DNA from: Planctomycetaceae bacterium UBA2671
Lineage (GTDB): Bacteria; Planctomycetota; Planctomycetia; Planctomycetales; Planctomycetaceae
Length of the DNA stretch: 64,000 nt
Direction of reading: 5' to 3'
Assembly (NCBI GenBank): GCA_002359185.1
Contig: DEML01000068.1
Coordinates: forward strand, 1 to 64,000
Made by a program: the position numbers and the translations under genes. Positions 8,490-17,822 of this stretch are shown one piece after another (positions within the stretch are counted from its first letter, which is position 1; each line of letters begins with the position of its first letter). Below the pieces are notes generated by a model. The model did not search any database. It was not told the origin of the DNA and saw only the letters and a list, made by a program, of their open reading frames with translations.

Positions 8490-9845
8490 ATGAATGTCAA
8501 GCAAACACTCCGTTCGATCGATCTGGCCTTAAAAAGTCTGCTGTTGCAGCGATTACGGTCGGGTTTGACGATGCTCGGGATTGTGTTCGGCGTCTTTTCC
8601 GTAATTGCGATGCTCGCCATCGGTGAGGGAGCCAGTCAGCAGGCGCAGGAGCAGGTGCTCAAGCTGGGTGCGAATAACATTATTATTCGCAGTAAAAAGC
8701 CGCCGGAAGGTTCGACATCGAACAGCGGCGGCGGCAGTGCACGCGTGCTGCGTTATGGCTTATTACGAGCCGATTACAAACTCCTGCACGATTCTATCCC
8801 CACCGTTTCCGATGCCATCCCGATTCGGGAGACTGCTCACGAAGGCCGCTATCGGGATCGCACGCTGGCAGTGCGGGTTGTGGGTTGCAATGCAAAATAT
8901 CTCGATGTGAATCTTCTGGAAGTTTCCCGCGGTCGTTTTGTAACGGATCAGGATGAATTTCTCGCAGCCAATGTCGCTGTACTCGGGTCGAATACTGCCG
9001 ATACGCTTTTCCCGTATGAAAATCCGATCGGGAAAACGGTCATGATCAGTAACCAGCCGTATCAGGTGGTTGGTTATATGAAAAAACGCCAGGAATCCGG
9101 TGGAATTGGCGGAAGTCTGACCGCTCAGGATTTCAATAATGATATTTATATTCCGATTAAAACTTTCAGCAGTCGCTTCGGAGATTTGATCATTCGCGCC
9201 ACTTCCGGTTCGTTTTCAGCTGAGCAGGTGGAGTTGAATCAAATTACGCTGCAGGTGAAGGATCGCAACGATGTCATGTCGACAGCCGAAGTGGTGAAGG
9301 AATCGCTGAAACGAAATCATGCGACTGATAATGACTACGCGATTGTCGTGCCTCTGGAATTACTCAAACAGGCCGATCAGATTCGCGCCATTTTTAATAT
9401 GGTTCTCGGCTCCATCGCTGCGATTTCGCTGGTTGTCGGGGGAATTGGCATTATGAATATCATGCTCGCGACGGTGACGGAGCGAACGAAAGAAATCGGA
9501 ATTCGACGCGCCCTCGGAGCCACTCGACAGAATATCGTGCAGCAATTTTTGACGGAAACGATTGTACTCTCGGGCACGGGAGGAGTGATCGGGATCATTC
9601 TGGGATTGCTGACGCCGTGGGCATTCAACGTGATTAAATTTGTGGCGATTCGAATTCTCAGCCTGGACGCCTCAGGTGGCGATTCCGAATTCAGCAAAAT
9701 CTTCCTCGACATGCAACCGCAAATCGCCTTCTGGAGCCTGCCGATGGCATTTGGAATTTCAGTTGCAATCGGAATCATCTTCGGCGTCTACCCGGCCCGC
9801 TCCGCCGCCCGGCTTGACCCGATTGAAGCGCTGCGGCACGAGTAA
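8490..9845 (+). CDS. MacB/FtsX-type ABC transporter permease
   Basis: A 451-residue protein with MacB_PCD and FtsX domains. TM1 lies at about residues 22-45 (TMLGIVFGVFSVIAMLAIGE), followed by a large periplasmic domain with a Gly/Ser-rich loop. Three more TMs follow, the second starting at GSIAAISLVVGGIGIMNIM and followed by the diagnostic TERTKEIGIRRALGA. The end, YPARSAARLDPIEALRHE, is also typical. MacB-type permeases act with a separate or fused ATPase and an adaptor (LolCDE/MacAB-like mechanotransmission), but neither is adjacent here. ATG at 8490; no strong ribosome site was seen. Confidence 0.9.
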   Translation: MNVKQTLRSIDLALKSLLLQRLRSGLTMLGIVFGVFSVIAMLAIGEGASQQAQEQVLKLGANNIIIRSKKPPEGSTSNSGGGSARVLRYGLLRADYKLLHDSIPTVSDAIPIRETAHEGRYRDRTLAVRVVGCNAKYLDVNLLEVSRGRFVTDQDEFLAANVAVLGSNTADTLFPYENPIGKTVMISNQPYQVVGYMKKRQESGGIGGSLTAQDFNNDIYIPIKTFSSRFGDLIIRATSGSFSAEQVELNQITLQVKDRNDVMSTAEVVKESLKRNHATDNDYAIVVPLELLKQADQIRAIFNMVLGSIAAISLVVGGIGIMNIMLATVTERTKEIGIRRALGATRQNIVQQFLTETIVLSGTGGVIGIILGLLTPWAFNVIKFVAIRILSLDASGGDSEFSKIFLDMQPQIAFWSLPMAFGISVAIGIIFGVYPARSAARLDPIEALRHE

Positions 9846-10123
9846 TTATCAGCACCTGTGAAAAACGCATGCGTGACTATTTAACAGTGCCTTCTATCCA
9901 GACTTCAGCTGGCCGCAGAGCTTACCCAGTTTAACGAGACGTGCAGAATCCTGATTCTCGTGGGAATCTCGGGAGAACTCTCATTTCCGAACAGACTTGC
10001 AGGGTGTATGATACGCGCAGTGTCATCCCGAAAAGAGCGTCTCGCGGGTGTGAAACTGAACGACGATTGGCTCGAGCCGGTCGAAAATCAGTCAAGCTGT
10101 CCATTGTTTGAGGAAGTTCTGGA

Positions 10124-12322
10124 ATGCCTGGTCCCATCCGCCTGATTTTGGCGATTCATAATCATCAGCCTGTTGGCAATTTCGATCATGTTGTCGAAGA
10201 AGCCTATCAGGACAGCTATCGTCCGATGCTCGAAACGCTGGCCGATTACCCGGCTGTGCGCTTGTCGCTGCACAACTCGGGCAGTTTGCTCGATTGGATC
10301 GAACAACACCGCCCCGAGTATATCGAACAACTTAAAGAACGAGTCGATGCCGGTCAGGTCGAAATTCTGGGTGGCCCGTTTTATGAGCCGATTCTGGCCA
10401 GTATTCCTTCACGGGATCGTGTCGGACAGATGCAGGCGTATCGGACTCATCTGGAAACAACATTTGGCCAAACGCCCCGCGGAATGTGGGTGCCGGAGCG
10501 GGTCTGGGAGCAGTCTTTCACTCGCGATGCGGTCGCTGCAGGTTTAAAATACACAGTACTGGACGATTTCCACTTCAAGAATGCAGGTTTCAGCGAAGAA
10601 GAACTTTATGGCTATTTCGTGACGGAAGACGACGGCAAAATGCTTTCGGTCTTTCCGATTAGCGAAAAACTTCGCTACACAATTCCGTTTGCTGAGCCGG
10701 AAGAGACGATTGAATGGCTCAAGGAAGTTTACGAAAAGCAGCCGGAAGCGGTCGTCGCATTTGGGGATGATGGCGAAAAGTTCGGCACCTGGCCGGGCTC
10801 GAAGCAGCACGTCTACGGAGACGGCTGGCTGACGCGATTCTTCCAGTTGCTGACTGATAATCAGGACTGGATTCGAGTCGTCACATTTGCTCAGGCTGTC
10901 GAAGAAGTCTCTCCATTGGGACGGTGTTATCTGCCTGACTGCAGTTATCGTGAAATGACAGAATGGGCTTTGCCGACAGATCGTCAACTCGAGTTGATTC
11001 ATCTGCAACGCAAGCACAGAAAAGAGAAGGACTGGCCGGAAATTCGACAACGCTTACGCGGCGGGTTCTGGCGAAACTTTCTTGTGAAATATCCCGAGGC
11101 CCACGAGATGTATTGTCGGATGCGGGAGATCAGCGATCGCCTGCATCAGTTATTACAGGATGCTCCCGAACTCGAACAGACGGAGAAATTCCAGTCTGCT
11201 CAGGATCATCTTTATCGCGGACAGTGCAATTGTCCTTACTGGCACGGGGCGTTTGGTGGCCTGTATTTGCCGCATTTGCGGAATGCGATTTATCATCATT
11301 TGATTGAAGCCGATTGTCTGGTCGAACAGATGGCTGGAAAAACGGGTCGCTGGGTGGAAATCGCATCGCGTGATATGAATCTGGATGCTCGACAGGAAAT
11401 CCGGATTGCGAGCGATCAACTGGTCGCCTATCTGGCACCGGCTCGGGGCGGGCACATTTATGAATTGGATGCCCGAGGTTCGTTTGTGAACTTACTGGCG
11501 ACGCTCGATCGACGTCCCGAACCTTATCACGAAACGATTCTGGCTCATGCTTCTGGCGAGTTGGCTGGTCAGAACGAAACCGCTTCGGTTTCCGATGAAA
11601 TCGTCTTCAAACAGGAAGATCTGCATTTGAAGCTGGCTTACGATCAATGGACGCGCAAGAGTCTTGTCGATCACGTTCTGCCGACCGGTATGACGATGGA
11701 AGAATTCCGTCTCGGCGGAGAGTTTGTCGGCGAAGCGGAAAAAGCAGTCTTCAAAACTTCGTTGAAACGTTCAGCCGATCGCGCTGAAGCGGTCATGACC
11801 CGTCGTTGTCGCTGGAAAGGTCAAACTCCGCTGCTGACAAAGTCGGTTGCGGTTTCGACGTCTTCTCCTTCAGAACTCGAGATTCATTATCGACTCGATG
11901 ACCTCGTCCCCGGCAAACCAGTTCATCTGGCTGTCGAATTTAATTTTGCAGCGATGGCAGCTAATGTCGACAATCGATATTTCTATGACGAAACCGGTTC
12001 GTCAATCGGATTTCTGGGAACCGATCAGGACTTGTCTGAACACTCCCGCATTGGGCTTGTCGATGAATGGCTGGGACTGGATGCGTCGCTTGAATCGTCT
12101 CAGCCGGCTGGCATCTGGGCGTATCCGCTGGAAACGGTCAGCCAGTCGGAAGGGGGCTTTGAACTGGTCCACCAGAGTTGTGCCGTGATTCTGCACTGGG
12201 AATTCACACCGGATTCGCACGTGTGGGAAACGTCACTGCGGCTCAATATCGATACCTCTGCCGCTCGGGCAAGACGGTTAGCTGCAAGTCCAGGAACGAC
12301 ACGGATGACGGTGGAATCATAA
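10124..12322 (+). CDS. GH57 4-alpha-glucanotransferase / alpha-amylase
   Basis: A 732-residue cytoplasmic-type enzyme (no signal peptide). Conserved GH57 regions are in order: HNHQP (12-16), GGPFYEP (83-89), GMWVPERVWE with the likely nucleophile Glu125, and AFGDDGEKFGTWPG (about 212-225) with the acid/base Asp215 or Asp216. The C-terminal half (from about 420) is a beta-rich domain as in Thermococcus 4-alpha-glucanotransferase (DUF1925/DUF1926). Such enzymes rearrange or degrade alpha-1,4-glucans such as glycogen. ATG at 10124 is preceded by GAGGAAG. No other glycogen gene is nearby. Confidence 0.9.
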   Translation: MPGPIRLILAIHNHQPVGNFDHVVEEAYQDSYRPMLETLADYPAVRLSLHNSGSLLDWIEQHRPEYIEQLKERVDAGQVEILGGPFYEPILASIPSRDRVGQMQAYRTHLETTFGQTPRGMWVPERVWEQSFTRDAVAAGLKYTVLDDFHFKNAGFSEEELYGYFVTEDDGKMLSVFPISEKLRYTIPFAEPEETIEWLKEVYEKQPEAVVAFGDDGEKFGTWPGSKQHVYGDGWLTRFFQLLTDNQDWIRVVTFAQAVEEVSPLGRCYLPDCSYREMTEWALPTDRQLELIHLQRKHRKEKDWPEIRQRLRGGFWRNFLVKYPEAHEMYCRMREISDRLHQLLQDAPELEQTEKFQSAQDHLYRGQCNCPYWHGAFGGLYLPHLRNAIYHHLIEADCLVEQMAGKTGRWVEIASRDMNLDARQEIRIASDQLVAYLAPARGGHIYELDARGSFVNLLATLDRRPEPYHETILAHASGELAGQNETASVSDEIVFKQEDLHLKLAYDQWTRKSLVDHVLPTGMTMEEFRLGGEFVGEAEKAVFKTSLKRSADRAEAVMTRRCRWKGQTPLLTKSVAVSTSSPSELEIHYRLDDLVPGKPVHLAVEFNFAAMAANVDNRYFYDETGSSIGFLGTDQDLSEHSRIGLVDEWLGLDASLESSQPAGIWAYPLETVSQSEGGFELVHQSCAVILHWEFTPDSHVWETSLRLNIDTSAARARRLAASPGTTRMTVES

Positions 12323-12330
12323 TTTGCTGA

Positions 12331-13326
12331 TTAAGGAGCAGAGGCCCATTGCCAGGTGCCTGCAACTGCGAAAGGTCCATTCGCAGTATCGGTGTAGTAG
12401 ACGCCGCGTACTTCATAGACAAGTGAGGAATCGGAATAACTGGTCAGAAAATCTGGCGGGCCAGCGATGTAGGCAGAATTTATAGCCGTCAAATCTCCCT
12501 GCTTATGGAAGTATTGGATTGGTGCCTGAAGCGAATCGGATTCAAGCATTAAGCAGACTCCATCATCGGCATCAATTGTAGTCTCTCCAGAGAATGAGAA
12601 AGTCACCCAGCCCGGTAAGCCAACGGGTGCGTCATTACTTAAGAATGTTAGAGAGTCGTAATTCGTAGCAGTTGGAATATTAAATGCATCCGGCTGGCAA
12701 ATTCGAACGGCTACCGTTTTGTCATTTTTATTCTTCATACAATACAAGTCAATTTCTGTAATTTTCCAGCTGATGGCTTCGGCGGGAAGAGTCGCTTTGA
12801 AGTATTGACCAGCAGAATTATTTGAACTGATATAGTTGACGCTAAGGCTTAAAAGAGATGTGTAATTACGGAAAACTTGTGGGCCGAACATTTCCTGGGC
12901 CATTAAGTCGATACTAGTGACCTGAACTGTATTATCAATTCGCCCAATTCCGAGCAGCTTCAAGGCGACATCGGCATTTTGCAAATTGCCGTCACTATCC
13001 TGAACGATCCAACTGATGGTGCCGTTCACGCTGGCATGGACATTCGAAGGAGTTGTTTCGACCCCATTGCTGTAACTGGTTCGCCAGTTGGGATCGTTTT
13101 TGAGTTGATCCAGTCCCAGTTCAACCGCTGATCGGGAGAGCAAACGAGCCCGCTGCATTTCAACGCCGGTCAACATCTGATCGCGTTGCAGACGCATCAG
13201 ATTCATGCCGGCCAGACCGATCATGGAGATGAGGACTGACATCGTCACCACGAGAATATACAGCGCCGCCCCATGACGTTGTCGTGAGTTCTTATTCCGA
13301 GAACGAATTTGAAATTGACTCTGCAT
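12331..13326 (-). CDS. PilX/GspK-like minor pilin protein with C-terminal domain
   Basis: A 331-residue protein. After a basic N-terminus (residues 1-20, many Arg/Lys) comes RHGAALYILVVTMSVLISMIGLAGMNLMR, a type IV pilin-like N-terminal helix resembling PilX/GspK proteins, with AALY instead of the usual FxxxE. Residues about 45-80 continue the helix; the rest is a beta-rich domain of about 200 residues without a recognised family. It is the last gene of the leftward pseudopilin group (FimT/GspH-like, PilW-like, PilV-like, this one), so it probably belongs to the pilus-like tip complex. Its end is only nine bases from the GH57 gene's end. Confidence 0.7.
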   Translation of the reverse strand: MQSQFQIRSRNKNSRQRHGAALYILVVTMSVLISMIGLAGMNLMRLQRDQMLTGVEMQRARLLSRSAVELGLDQLKNDPNWRTSYSNGVETTPSNVHASVNGTISWIVQDSDGNLQNADVALKLLGIGRIDNTVQVTSIDLMAQEMFGPQVFRNYTSLLSLSVNYISSNNSAGQYFKATLPAEAISWKITEIDLYCMKNKNDKTVAVRICQPDAFNIPTATNYDSLTFLSNDAPVGLPGWVTFSFSGETTIDADDGVCLMLESDSLQAPIQYFHKQGDLTAINSAYIAGPPDFLTSYSDSSLVYEVRGVYYTDTANGPFAVAGTWQWASAP

Positions 13327-13378
13327 GGAAATTTCAGCGATCGATCAAAGTTATTCTTGTCCGTATTACTGACAAAGA

Positions 13379-13403
13379 GTGGCACTGGCAGAGCCAGTGG
13401 CAC
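13379..13403. repeat. Short palindrome, GTGGCACTGGC family
   Basis: GTGGCACTGGC and GCCAGTGGCAC form a hairpin with a tiny loop in the 100-base gap between two pseudopilin genes. A related sequence (CAGTGCCACCC...CAGTGGCACAC) appears near 45739-45766. Confidence 0.6.
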
Positions 13404-13426
13404 ACGTCTGATAAATCTACTTATTG

Positions 13427-13963
13427 CTAACGGTCTGAGGCATCAATCTCAAAATCCTGGCTTCTTAATGCCACTAACTGTGCCATAGTGATCCCATTGT
13501 GTTTCACGGTAACAGTAATTCGCTTGAGCCCTGTCTCGTAACCTGATATCTGCGAAGGATTTGATTTGTTGACCCACGCCACTGAGACCTGCCTCTGCCA
13601 ACCCGTTGTATTGGAAATGGCGGAGTTCGAACGATCTTTCGGTGGACTGGCTGACCAGCCGTTGTAGTCGTCGACGTCGTCGTAATTGGAGCGGGGGCCG
13701 TTGATGTAGACGAGTTCCAAAGCTTCAAGACCAAATAGTGGCAGGAAACCATCGCGATATGGTTGCCGCATGATCTCCGTCATCATTTCCTGGGCGAGTT
13801 GTTCTGCCTGAACATACTTGGCCGTCATCCCCCGACCACGAACCACTGCCCCGATACACTTGAGCGATGTGATCATCAAAAAGGCAACCAATAGAGTCGA
13901 GATGCTGACTTCCAGCAGGCTGATCCCTTTGCGGTGTTCGAATTGATGAGGCTTCCTGCGCAT
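13427..13963 (-). CDS. PilV/GspI-like minor pseudopilin
   Basis: A 178-residue protein with a short basic leader followed by HRKGISLLEVSISTLLVAFLM: the prepilin cleavage site (after Gly14) and the Glu at +5 of type IV pilin-like proteins. The rest is a small beta-rich domain. Position next to the PilW-like and FimT-like genes, with only eight bases between it and the upstream gene, supports a minor pseudopilin role in the assembly complex. The I/V class is assigned from order and length, not from a search. Confidence 0.75.
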   Translation of the reverse strand: MRRKPHQFEHRKGISLLEVSISTLLVAFLMITSLKCIGAVVRGRGMTAKYVQAEQLAQEMMTEIMRQPYRDGFLPLFGLEALELVYINGPRSNYDDVDDYNGWSASPPKDRSNSAISNTTGWQRQVSVAWVNKSNPSQISGYETGLKRITVTVKHNGITMAQLVALRSQDFEIDASDR

Positions 13964-13971
13964 TGTCGTTC

Positions 13972-14481
13972 CTAGTTGGCAACCATTGCGTTCATATTCA
14001 GTAGGGGAATTTCCGTTTGAATTGTATTTGCTGTCGAACTGCCAACTTTGAGTTTCACAATCACGGCGACTGTCCGAGTTCCAGAGACAACATAAGTGAG
14101 ATTAAAATCGTAAACGTTCTGTAAGATTTGATATTCCGTCGCATTATAACTTCGGATTAATGCATCGCCTGGTACGGCACTCCAGCTATATCTGACAACC
14201 TCTTCATCTGCGTCTCCATCTCGGTTAGAAACATAGACTTCAATCGTTGAAGAATTGCTTGTAAGAATTTCAGTGGCAAATTGCAATTCTGACATCTCGT
14301 AGAGGATATCAGAGGCGTCGATCATTTCATCGGCATTGGTCAGCGCAAGATCTGTTGATTTGAGTGTGAGAAACATTGCTGACATCAACCCTGTTGTGAG
14401 AACAGAAGTCGCGACTAACGAGACCACAATTTCCATTAGGCTGAAGCCATGATGCGCAGTGGCGATTACGACTTTTCTCAT
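13972..14481 (-). CDS. PilW/GspJ-like minor pseudopilin
   Basis: A 169-residue prepilin-like protein: leader MRKVVIATAHHG, cleavage before FSLMEIVVSLVATSVLTTG with Glu at +5, and a hydrophobic helix. The C-terminal domain is beta-rich (TYVVSGTRTVAVIVKLKV). Its ATG overlaps the stop of the upstream FimT/GspH-like gene by four bases (14478-14481), which indicates translational coupling. Assigned as a J/W-type minor pseudopilin by position; the exact class is uncertain. Confidence 0.75.
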   Translation of the reverse strand: MRKVVIATAHHGFSLMEIVVSLVATSVLTTGLMSAMFLTLKSTDLALTNADEMIDASDILYEMSELQFATEILTSNSSTIEVYVSNRDGDADEEVVRYSWSAVPGDALIRSYNATEYQILQNVYDFNLTYVVSGTRTVAVIVKLKVGSSTANTIQTEIPLLNMNAMVAN

Positions 14482-14948
14482 GGGATTGATACCCGACCGG
14501 AAGAGGCATGGACAATGACAGTTTTTTGCGACCCGCTCACATCCAGAGTGACGATCGCTTCACTGACGGGAATTCCGTATTGATTGAAGGTGATCACAGC
14601 TGCTGGAGTTGAAGAAACGCTGACAATATCTGCAGGGGAGGGAGTGTCGGTCAATGAAACGGCATAGGTTTGATCGGGATGATTGCGATCCTGGATATCA
14701 GAGATCGTATAGCTCTCATTGATAAGATCGAAACTGACAGTAATGGATTGACTGCGGGAAATCGCCTGCTGCCGTGCATATTTTAAATCACCGGCAATCG
14801 TTTCAGCCGCTAGCTTCAAGCGGTAAGCGTCCATCGAATCGTAGACTTTAGGAACGGCCACCGCAGAGAGGATTCCGATAATCAGAACGACTGTGACCAT
14901 TTCAATCAGCGAGAATCCCGTACGTGTAATAAGCGTATGATTGTTCAT
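14478..14948 (-). CDS. GspH/FimT-like pseudopilin
   Basis: A 156-residue protein with the leader and helix TRTGFSLIEMVTVVLIIGIL and the very typical continuation AVPKVYDSMDAYRLKLAAE, followed by DLKYARQQAISRSQSITVSF. This last block is a hallmark of GspH/FimT pseudopilins. Expected to be inserted in the membrane, processed by a prepilin peptidase (not in the window) and assembled at the pseudopilus tip. It lies 23 bases downstream of the HD-GYP gene on the same strand. Confidence 0.88.
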   Translation of the reverse strand: MNNHTLITRTGFSLIEMVTVVLIIGILSAVAVPKVYDSMDAYRLKLAAETIAGDLKYARQQAISRSQSITVSFDLINESYTISDIQDRNHPDQTYAVSLTDTPSPADIVSVSSTPAAVITFNQYGIPVSEAIVTLDVSGSQKTVIVHASSGRVSIP

Positions 14949-14971
14949 TCGAATGTCTTCTTGACTTTTCT

Positions 14972-16621
14972 TTACACAAATGTGGCAGCCTTCACTGCTG
15001 CCTGAACGGAGTTGATTTCACTCTGAAGAGCATGTGCCCGGGTAGGGTACTTTTTGAGGTAATGATCTTTTTGCTGATCGGATTCAATCGTGATTTCAAG
15101 AATCTGTTGCATACCATCCAGAAATGCATCAACACAGACCTTGTCCCATTGTGTTCCTGCTCCTTCGAGTAGAATACTGACAGCTTTTTTAACGGGCATG
15201 CCATCTCGATAAGGCCTGGTGCTCGTCATGGCATCGTAGGCATCTGCCACGGCCAGGATTCGGCCCATTAAAGGAATTTCATCTCCTTTGAGCTGATACG
15301 GATATCCGGATCCATCAACCGATTCATGATGATGCAACACTCCGGGAAGGACATAAGCAAAGGCATCGAGATTTTTGAGAATGTTGTAACCGATTTCCGG
15401 ATGCTTTTTGATTTCTGCAAATTCCTCTTTTGTCAGCTGTCCTGGTTTTTTCAGGATGTGATCTGGCACTCCAACCTTACCGATATCATGCACGAGACCT
15501 GTTACGAAAATGTCATTGCATTCTTCGTCAGACAGCTGCATTTTTTCAGCAATGATCCGTGCATATTGAGCGACACGATCACTATGTCCACAGGTATAAG
15601 GATCTTTGGCGTCGAGTGAATTCATCATCGTACGGATAATGCCGATAAGCAGTTCCTGTCGTTGTTCGAACAGGTCGAGATTCTTCGCATGAGTCGCCAG
15701 TATGTTCGCGGTTGAACGGATGAGAGTGGCTTCGGATGTCCCAAACTCCAGTTCACTGGCTGAATCCATTTGATCGTGAAAATGTGTACGGATCTGACCG
15801 GTGATCTTCTTATTCAATGCGGCCACCCAGCCGTAAGTTTTTCCATCTTTCATCAGAGCGGTCAAAATATAGCTCTGAATCCCTGCCGGGCACCTAATGT
15901 CACTGTTGGGAATGATTCCGTCATTGCAGACGACAGGAACCGAACTCTCGGACTTTTTCCAGTGCTTGACCAGTTCGCGACAACTCTCTTCATTGATTTC
16001 TTCACCCCAGCTTTGCACGAACAATTCCAGCTGATTGCTGGTTCCAAGTTCTGGAGTGATGAGCGCGACAGAGCGACAGTGGATCAGGTCCCCAAGGAGT
16101 TCCAAAGCCGATTCTGCCAGTGAATTGAGGCTGCGTTCAACGGTGCAATTACCAAGCTGATCGGCCAGGGCACGCAGCCAGGTCATTTCTTCAAAATCAG
16201 CCGTAACCTGGGCAGCGTAAAGATCGATTTGACTGGCTTGAGATTCATTGCGTTCTTCAAGTCGCTGTAATTGAGAATCCTGCTTGAGAAGTATGCGCAA
16301 CAAATCGGTTTGTGATAGACGGGAAATACCAACGGCCACCGTTTTAAATCTGGTCTCAACTTCGACAGGAAACAGGAACAAAGTGCGATCATCGTCCAAT
16401 GACAACAGGAAAGGCTCGGAGTCATTCTGCGATTTACGGATGTAGAAATGAACGTCGCATTGATCGGAAGGATAAGGTGCTTCGCCTACAGTGAATTGCT
16501 GAACCCAGTCATGAGTGAGTTGCCAAATCTCAACACTGCTTTCAAAACAATCCGCAATCTTCCGCGCAAATGACATTAACGGATGCTCGGATTGCATCTG
16601 CACATTATTGATAACGGACAT
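14972..16621 (-). CDS. GAF / HD-GYP domain phosphodiesterase-like protein
   Basis: A 549-residue cytoplasmic protein. Residues about 105-140 are a predicted coiled coil, about 160-315 resemble a GAF sensor domain, and about 325-510 form an HD-GYP domain: GHSDRVAQYAR (345-355), LVHDIGKVG (376-384), HHHESVDGSGYP (430-441) and VADAYDAMTSTRPYR. The metal-binding His/Asp residues and the GYP triad are present, so cyclic di-GMP hydrolysis is plausible. It heads the leftward operon of minor pseudopilins and is divergent from the major pseudopilin operon. Cyclic di-GMP control of pilus/secretion activity is therefore a reasonable inference. Confidence 0.9.
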   Translation of the reverse strand: MSVINNVQMQSEHPLMSFARKIADCFESSVEIWQLTHDWVQQFTVGEAPYPSDQCDVHFYIRKSQNDSEPFLLSLDDDRTLFLFPVEVETRFKTVAVGISRLSQTDLLRILLKQDSQLQRLEERNESQASQIDLYAAQVTADFEEMTWLRALADQLGNCTVERSLNSLAESALELLGDLIHCRSVALITPELGTSNQLELFVQSWGEEINEESCRELVKHWKKSESSVPVVCNDGIIPNSDIRCPAGIQSYILTALMKDGKTYGWVAALNKKITGQIRTHFHDQMDSASELEFGTSEATLIRSTANILATHAKNLDLFEQRQELLIGIIRTMMNSLDAKDPYTCGHSDRVAQYARIIAEKMQLSDEECNDIFVTGLVHDIGKVGVPDHILKKPGQLTKEEFAEIKKHPEIGYNILKNLDAFAYVLPGVLHHHESVDGSGYPYQLKGDEIPLMGRILAVADAYDAMTSTRPYRDGMPVKKAVSILLEGAGTQWDKVCVDAFLDGMQQILEITIESDQQKDHYLKKYPTRAHALQSEINSVQAAVKAATFV

Positions 16622-16898
16622 GGTTCACATCCTCTTATTTAGTGAAAGAAATTCACTGGTTACAGAGTATCGGATTCCCTCAGCTCCATCAGTTCACAGG
16701 GAGCGAAACGAGTGGGTCTTACAGTATTCTTCATTGAAACTTAGGTCACAGATGGGCAGGAAGCTAAAAATATTTTCTGATGTTGAAAAAAGCGGACAAT
16801 AATTTTTGCATAGGGGTATTTCCCGACCTACGTTTGCATAAGACCTTCATTTGTCAGGGTCGAATGCAAGTGGCTCTCACCTTAAACGAGGTAGAATT
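16622..16898. promoter_or_regulatory. Divergent control region of the secretion/pilus locus
   Basis: 277 bases between the divergent HD-GYP gene and the major pseudopilin gene; both operons must start here. An AT-rich stretch around 16770-16815 (TTGAAAAAAG then TTTTTGCATA) could be a rightward promoter, but spacing is poor. The ribosome site GAGGT (16888-16892) belongs to the pseudopilin gene. Confidence 0.4.
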
Positions 16899-17327
16899 AT
16901 GAAAACTTCAGCTCTCAAAGGCGGCATGAACCGTCGTGGTTTCTCTCTGGTGGAATTGGTCGTCGTTGTACTGGTGATGGGAATCATCGCAGCCGTTGCA
17001 GGACCAAAGATGTTCAATACGGCTAACGATGCCCGTTTGAACGGTACAAAACAGTCTTTGACAGTCGTCCGAGATGCGATTGAGCTGTACAAAGCTCAAA
17101 ATGGTGCCTATCCCTCAAGTGCCAATTCAACGGCATTTCACACGGATATGTCTGCTTTCATTCGTGGTCAATTTCCGAATGTGGAAGTTGGGGCCAATAA
17201 AGGGGCGAATGATGTTCGAATTCATTCTGGCTCACCAACTCCATCTGGCACAGAAGCCTGGGCATACGATACCTCAGACGGCAGTTTCATCATTAACGAT
17301 ACAACCAGCAGTTATAACACGCTGTAA
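16899..17327 (+). CDS. Type II secretion major pseudopilin (GspG-like)
   Basis: A 142-residue prepilin. ATG at 16899 was chosen over upstream in-frame starts because GAGGT sits six bases before it. The leader ends in MNRRG; then FSLVELVVVVLVMGIIAAVAG with Glu at +5, and a GspG-like body (RLNGTKQSLTVVRDAIELYKAQNGAYPSS). It is the first gene of a rightward operon with the assembly ATPase and platform protein, so it is the probable major fibre subunit. The C-terminal part is short and Ser/Thr-rich; the calcium site of classical GspG is not obvious. Confidence 0.88.
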   Translation: MKTSALKGGMNRRGFSLVELVVVVLVMGIIAAVAGPKMFNTANDARLNGTKQSLTVVRDAIELYKAQNGAYPSSANSTAFHTDMSAFIRGQFPNVEVGANKGANDVRIHSGSPTPSGTEAWAYDTSDGSFIINDTTSSYNTL

Positions 17328-17378
17328 TTGTTTCCAATCTTCATTTGCTCACCCACCCGATTCTTCATGAGAGGAACA

Positions 17379-17774
17379 ATGACTATGAATTCGATTCTCA
17401 TTGCCGAAGATAATCGGGTGATGGCTGATGTCGTTCGATTCAATCTGGTCCGAGCAGGCTACGAGGTCGTCGTTGCTGATGATGGTCTTGCAGCTCTTGA
17501 AATTGCGAACACGCGAACATTCGATCTTGTCATTACCGATTCCCAGATGCCGCGAATGAAGGGTGAAGAATTTTGCGCCGAGTTGCGAAAATTGCCAAGC
17601 TATCAGGACGTGCCTCTCATTATGTGTTCTGCAAAAGGCTTTGAGCTCAGTGCAGAGCGTCTGAAAGAACAATATGGGATCGAACGTGTTTTATTGAAAC
17701 CGTTCAGCCCTCGAGAAGTACTGGCGGTCGTCGGAGAACGGCTCAACGGAACAGCCGTTGTAAACGGACTTTGA
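17379..17774 (+). CDS. Single-domain response regulator (CheY-like)
   Basis: A 131-residue receiver domain and nothing else. Acidic pocket residues ED at 10-11, phospho-acceptor Asp54 in LVITDSQMPRMKG, switch Ser in LIMCSAKG, and the conserved Lys in VLLKPFSPRE. ATG at 17379 follows GAGAGGA; a second ATG two codons on is equally possible. With no output domain it must act by protein contact. It lies between the pseudopilin and a histidine kinase, its likely partner. Confidence 0.9.
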   Translation: MTMNSILIAEDNRVMADVVRFNLVRAGYEVVVADDGLAALEIANTRTFDLVITDSQMPRMKGEEFCAELRKLPSYQDVPLIMCSAKGFELSAERLKEQYGIERVLLKPFSPREVLAVVGERLNGTAVVNGL

Positions 17775-17822
17775 TCCGAAGATCCCCTGCGAAATCTGGA
17801 TTCGCAGTAGCAGCAAGACACT

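Noticed and set aside
9846..10123. Gap before the GH57 gene, with a possible 61-codon frame at 9960
   Set aside because: The frame runs into the GH57 start in another frame and has no ribosome site.
16778..16815. Possible sigma-54 promoter (GG...TGCATA) before the major pseudopilin gene
   Set aside because: The GG-to-GC spacing is 14 bases rather than 12, so it does not fit sigma-54; only a weak sigma-70-like reading remains.
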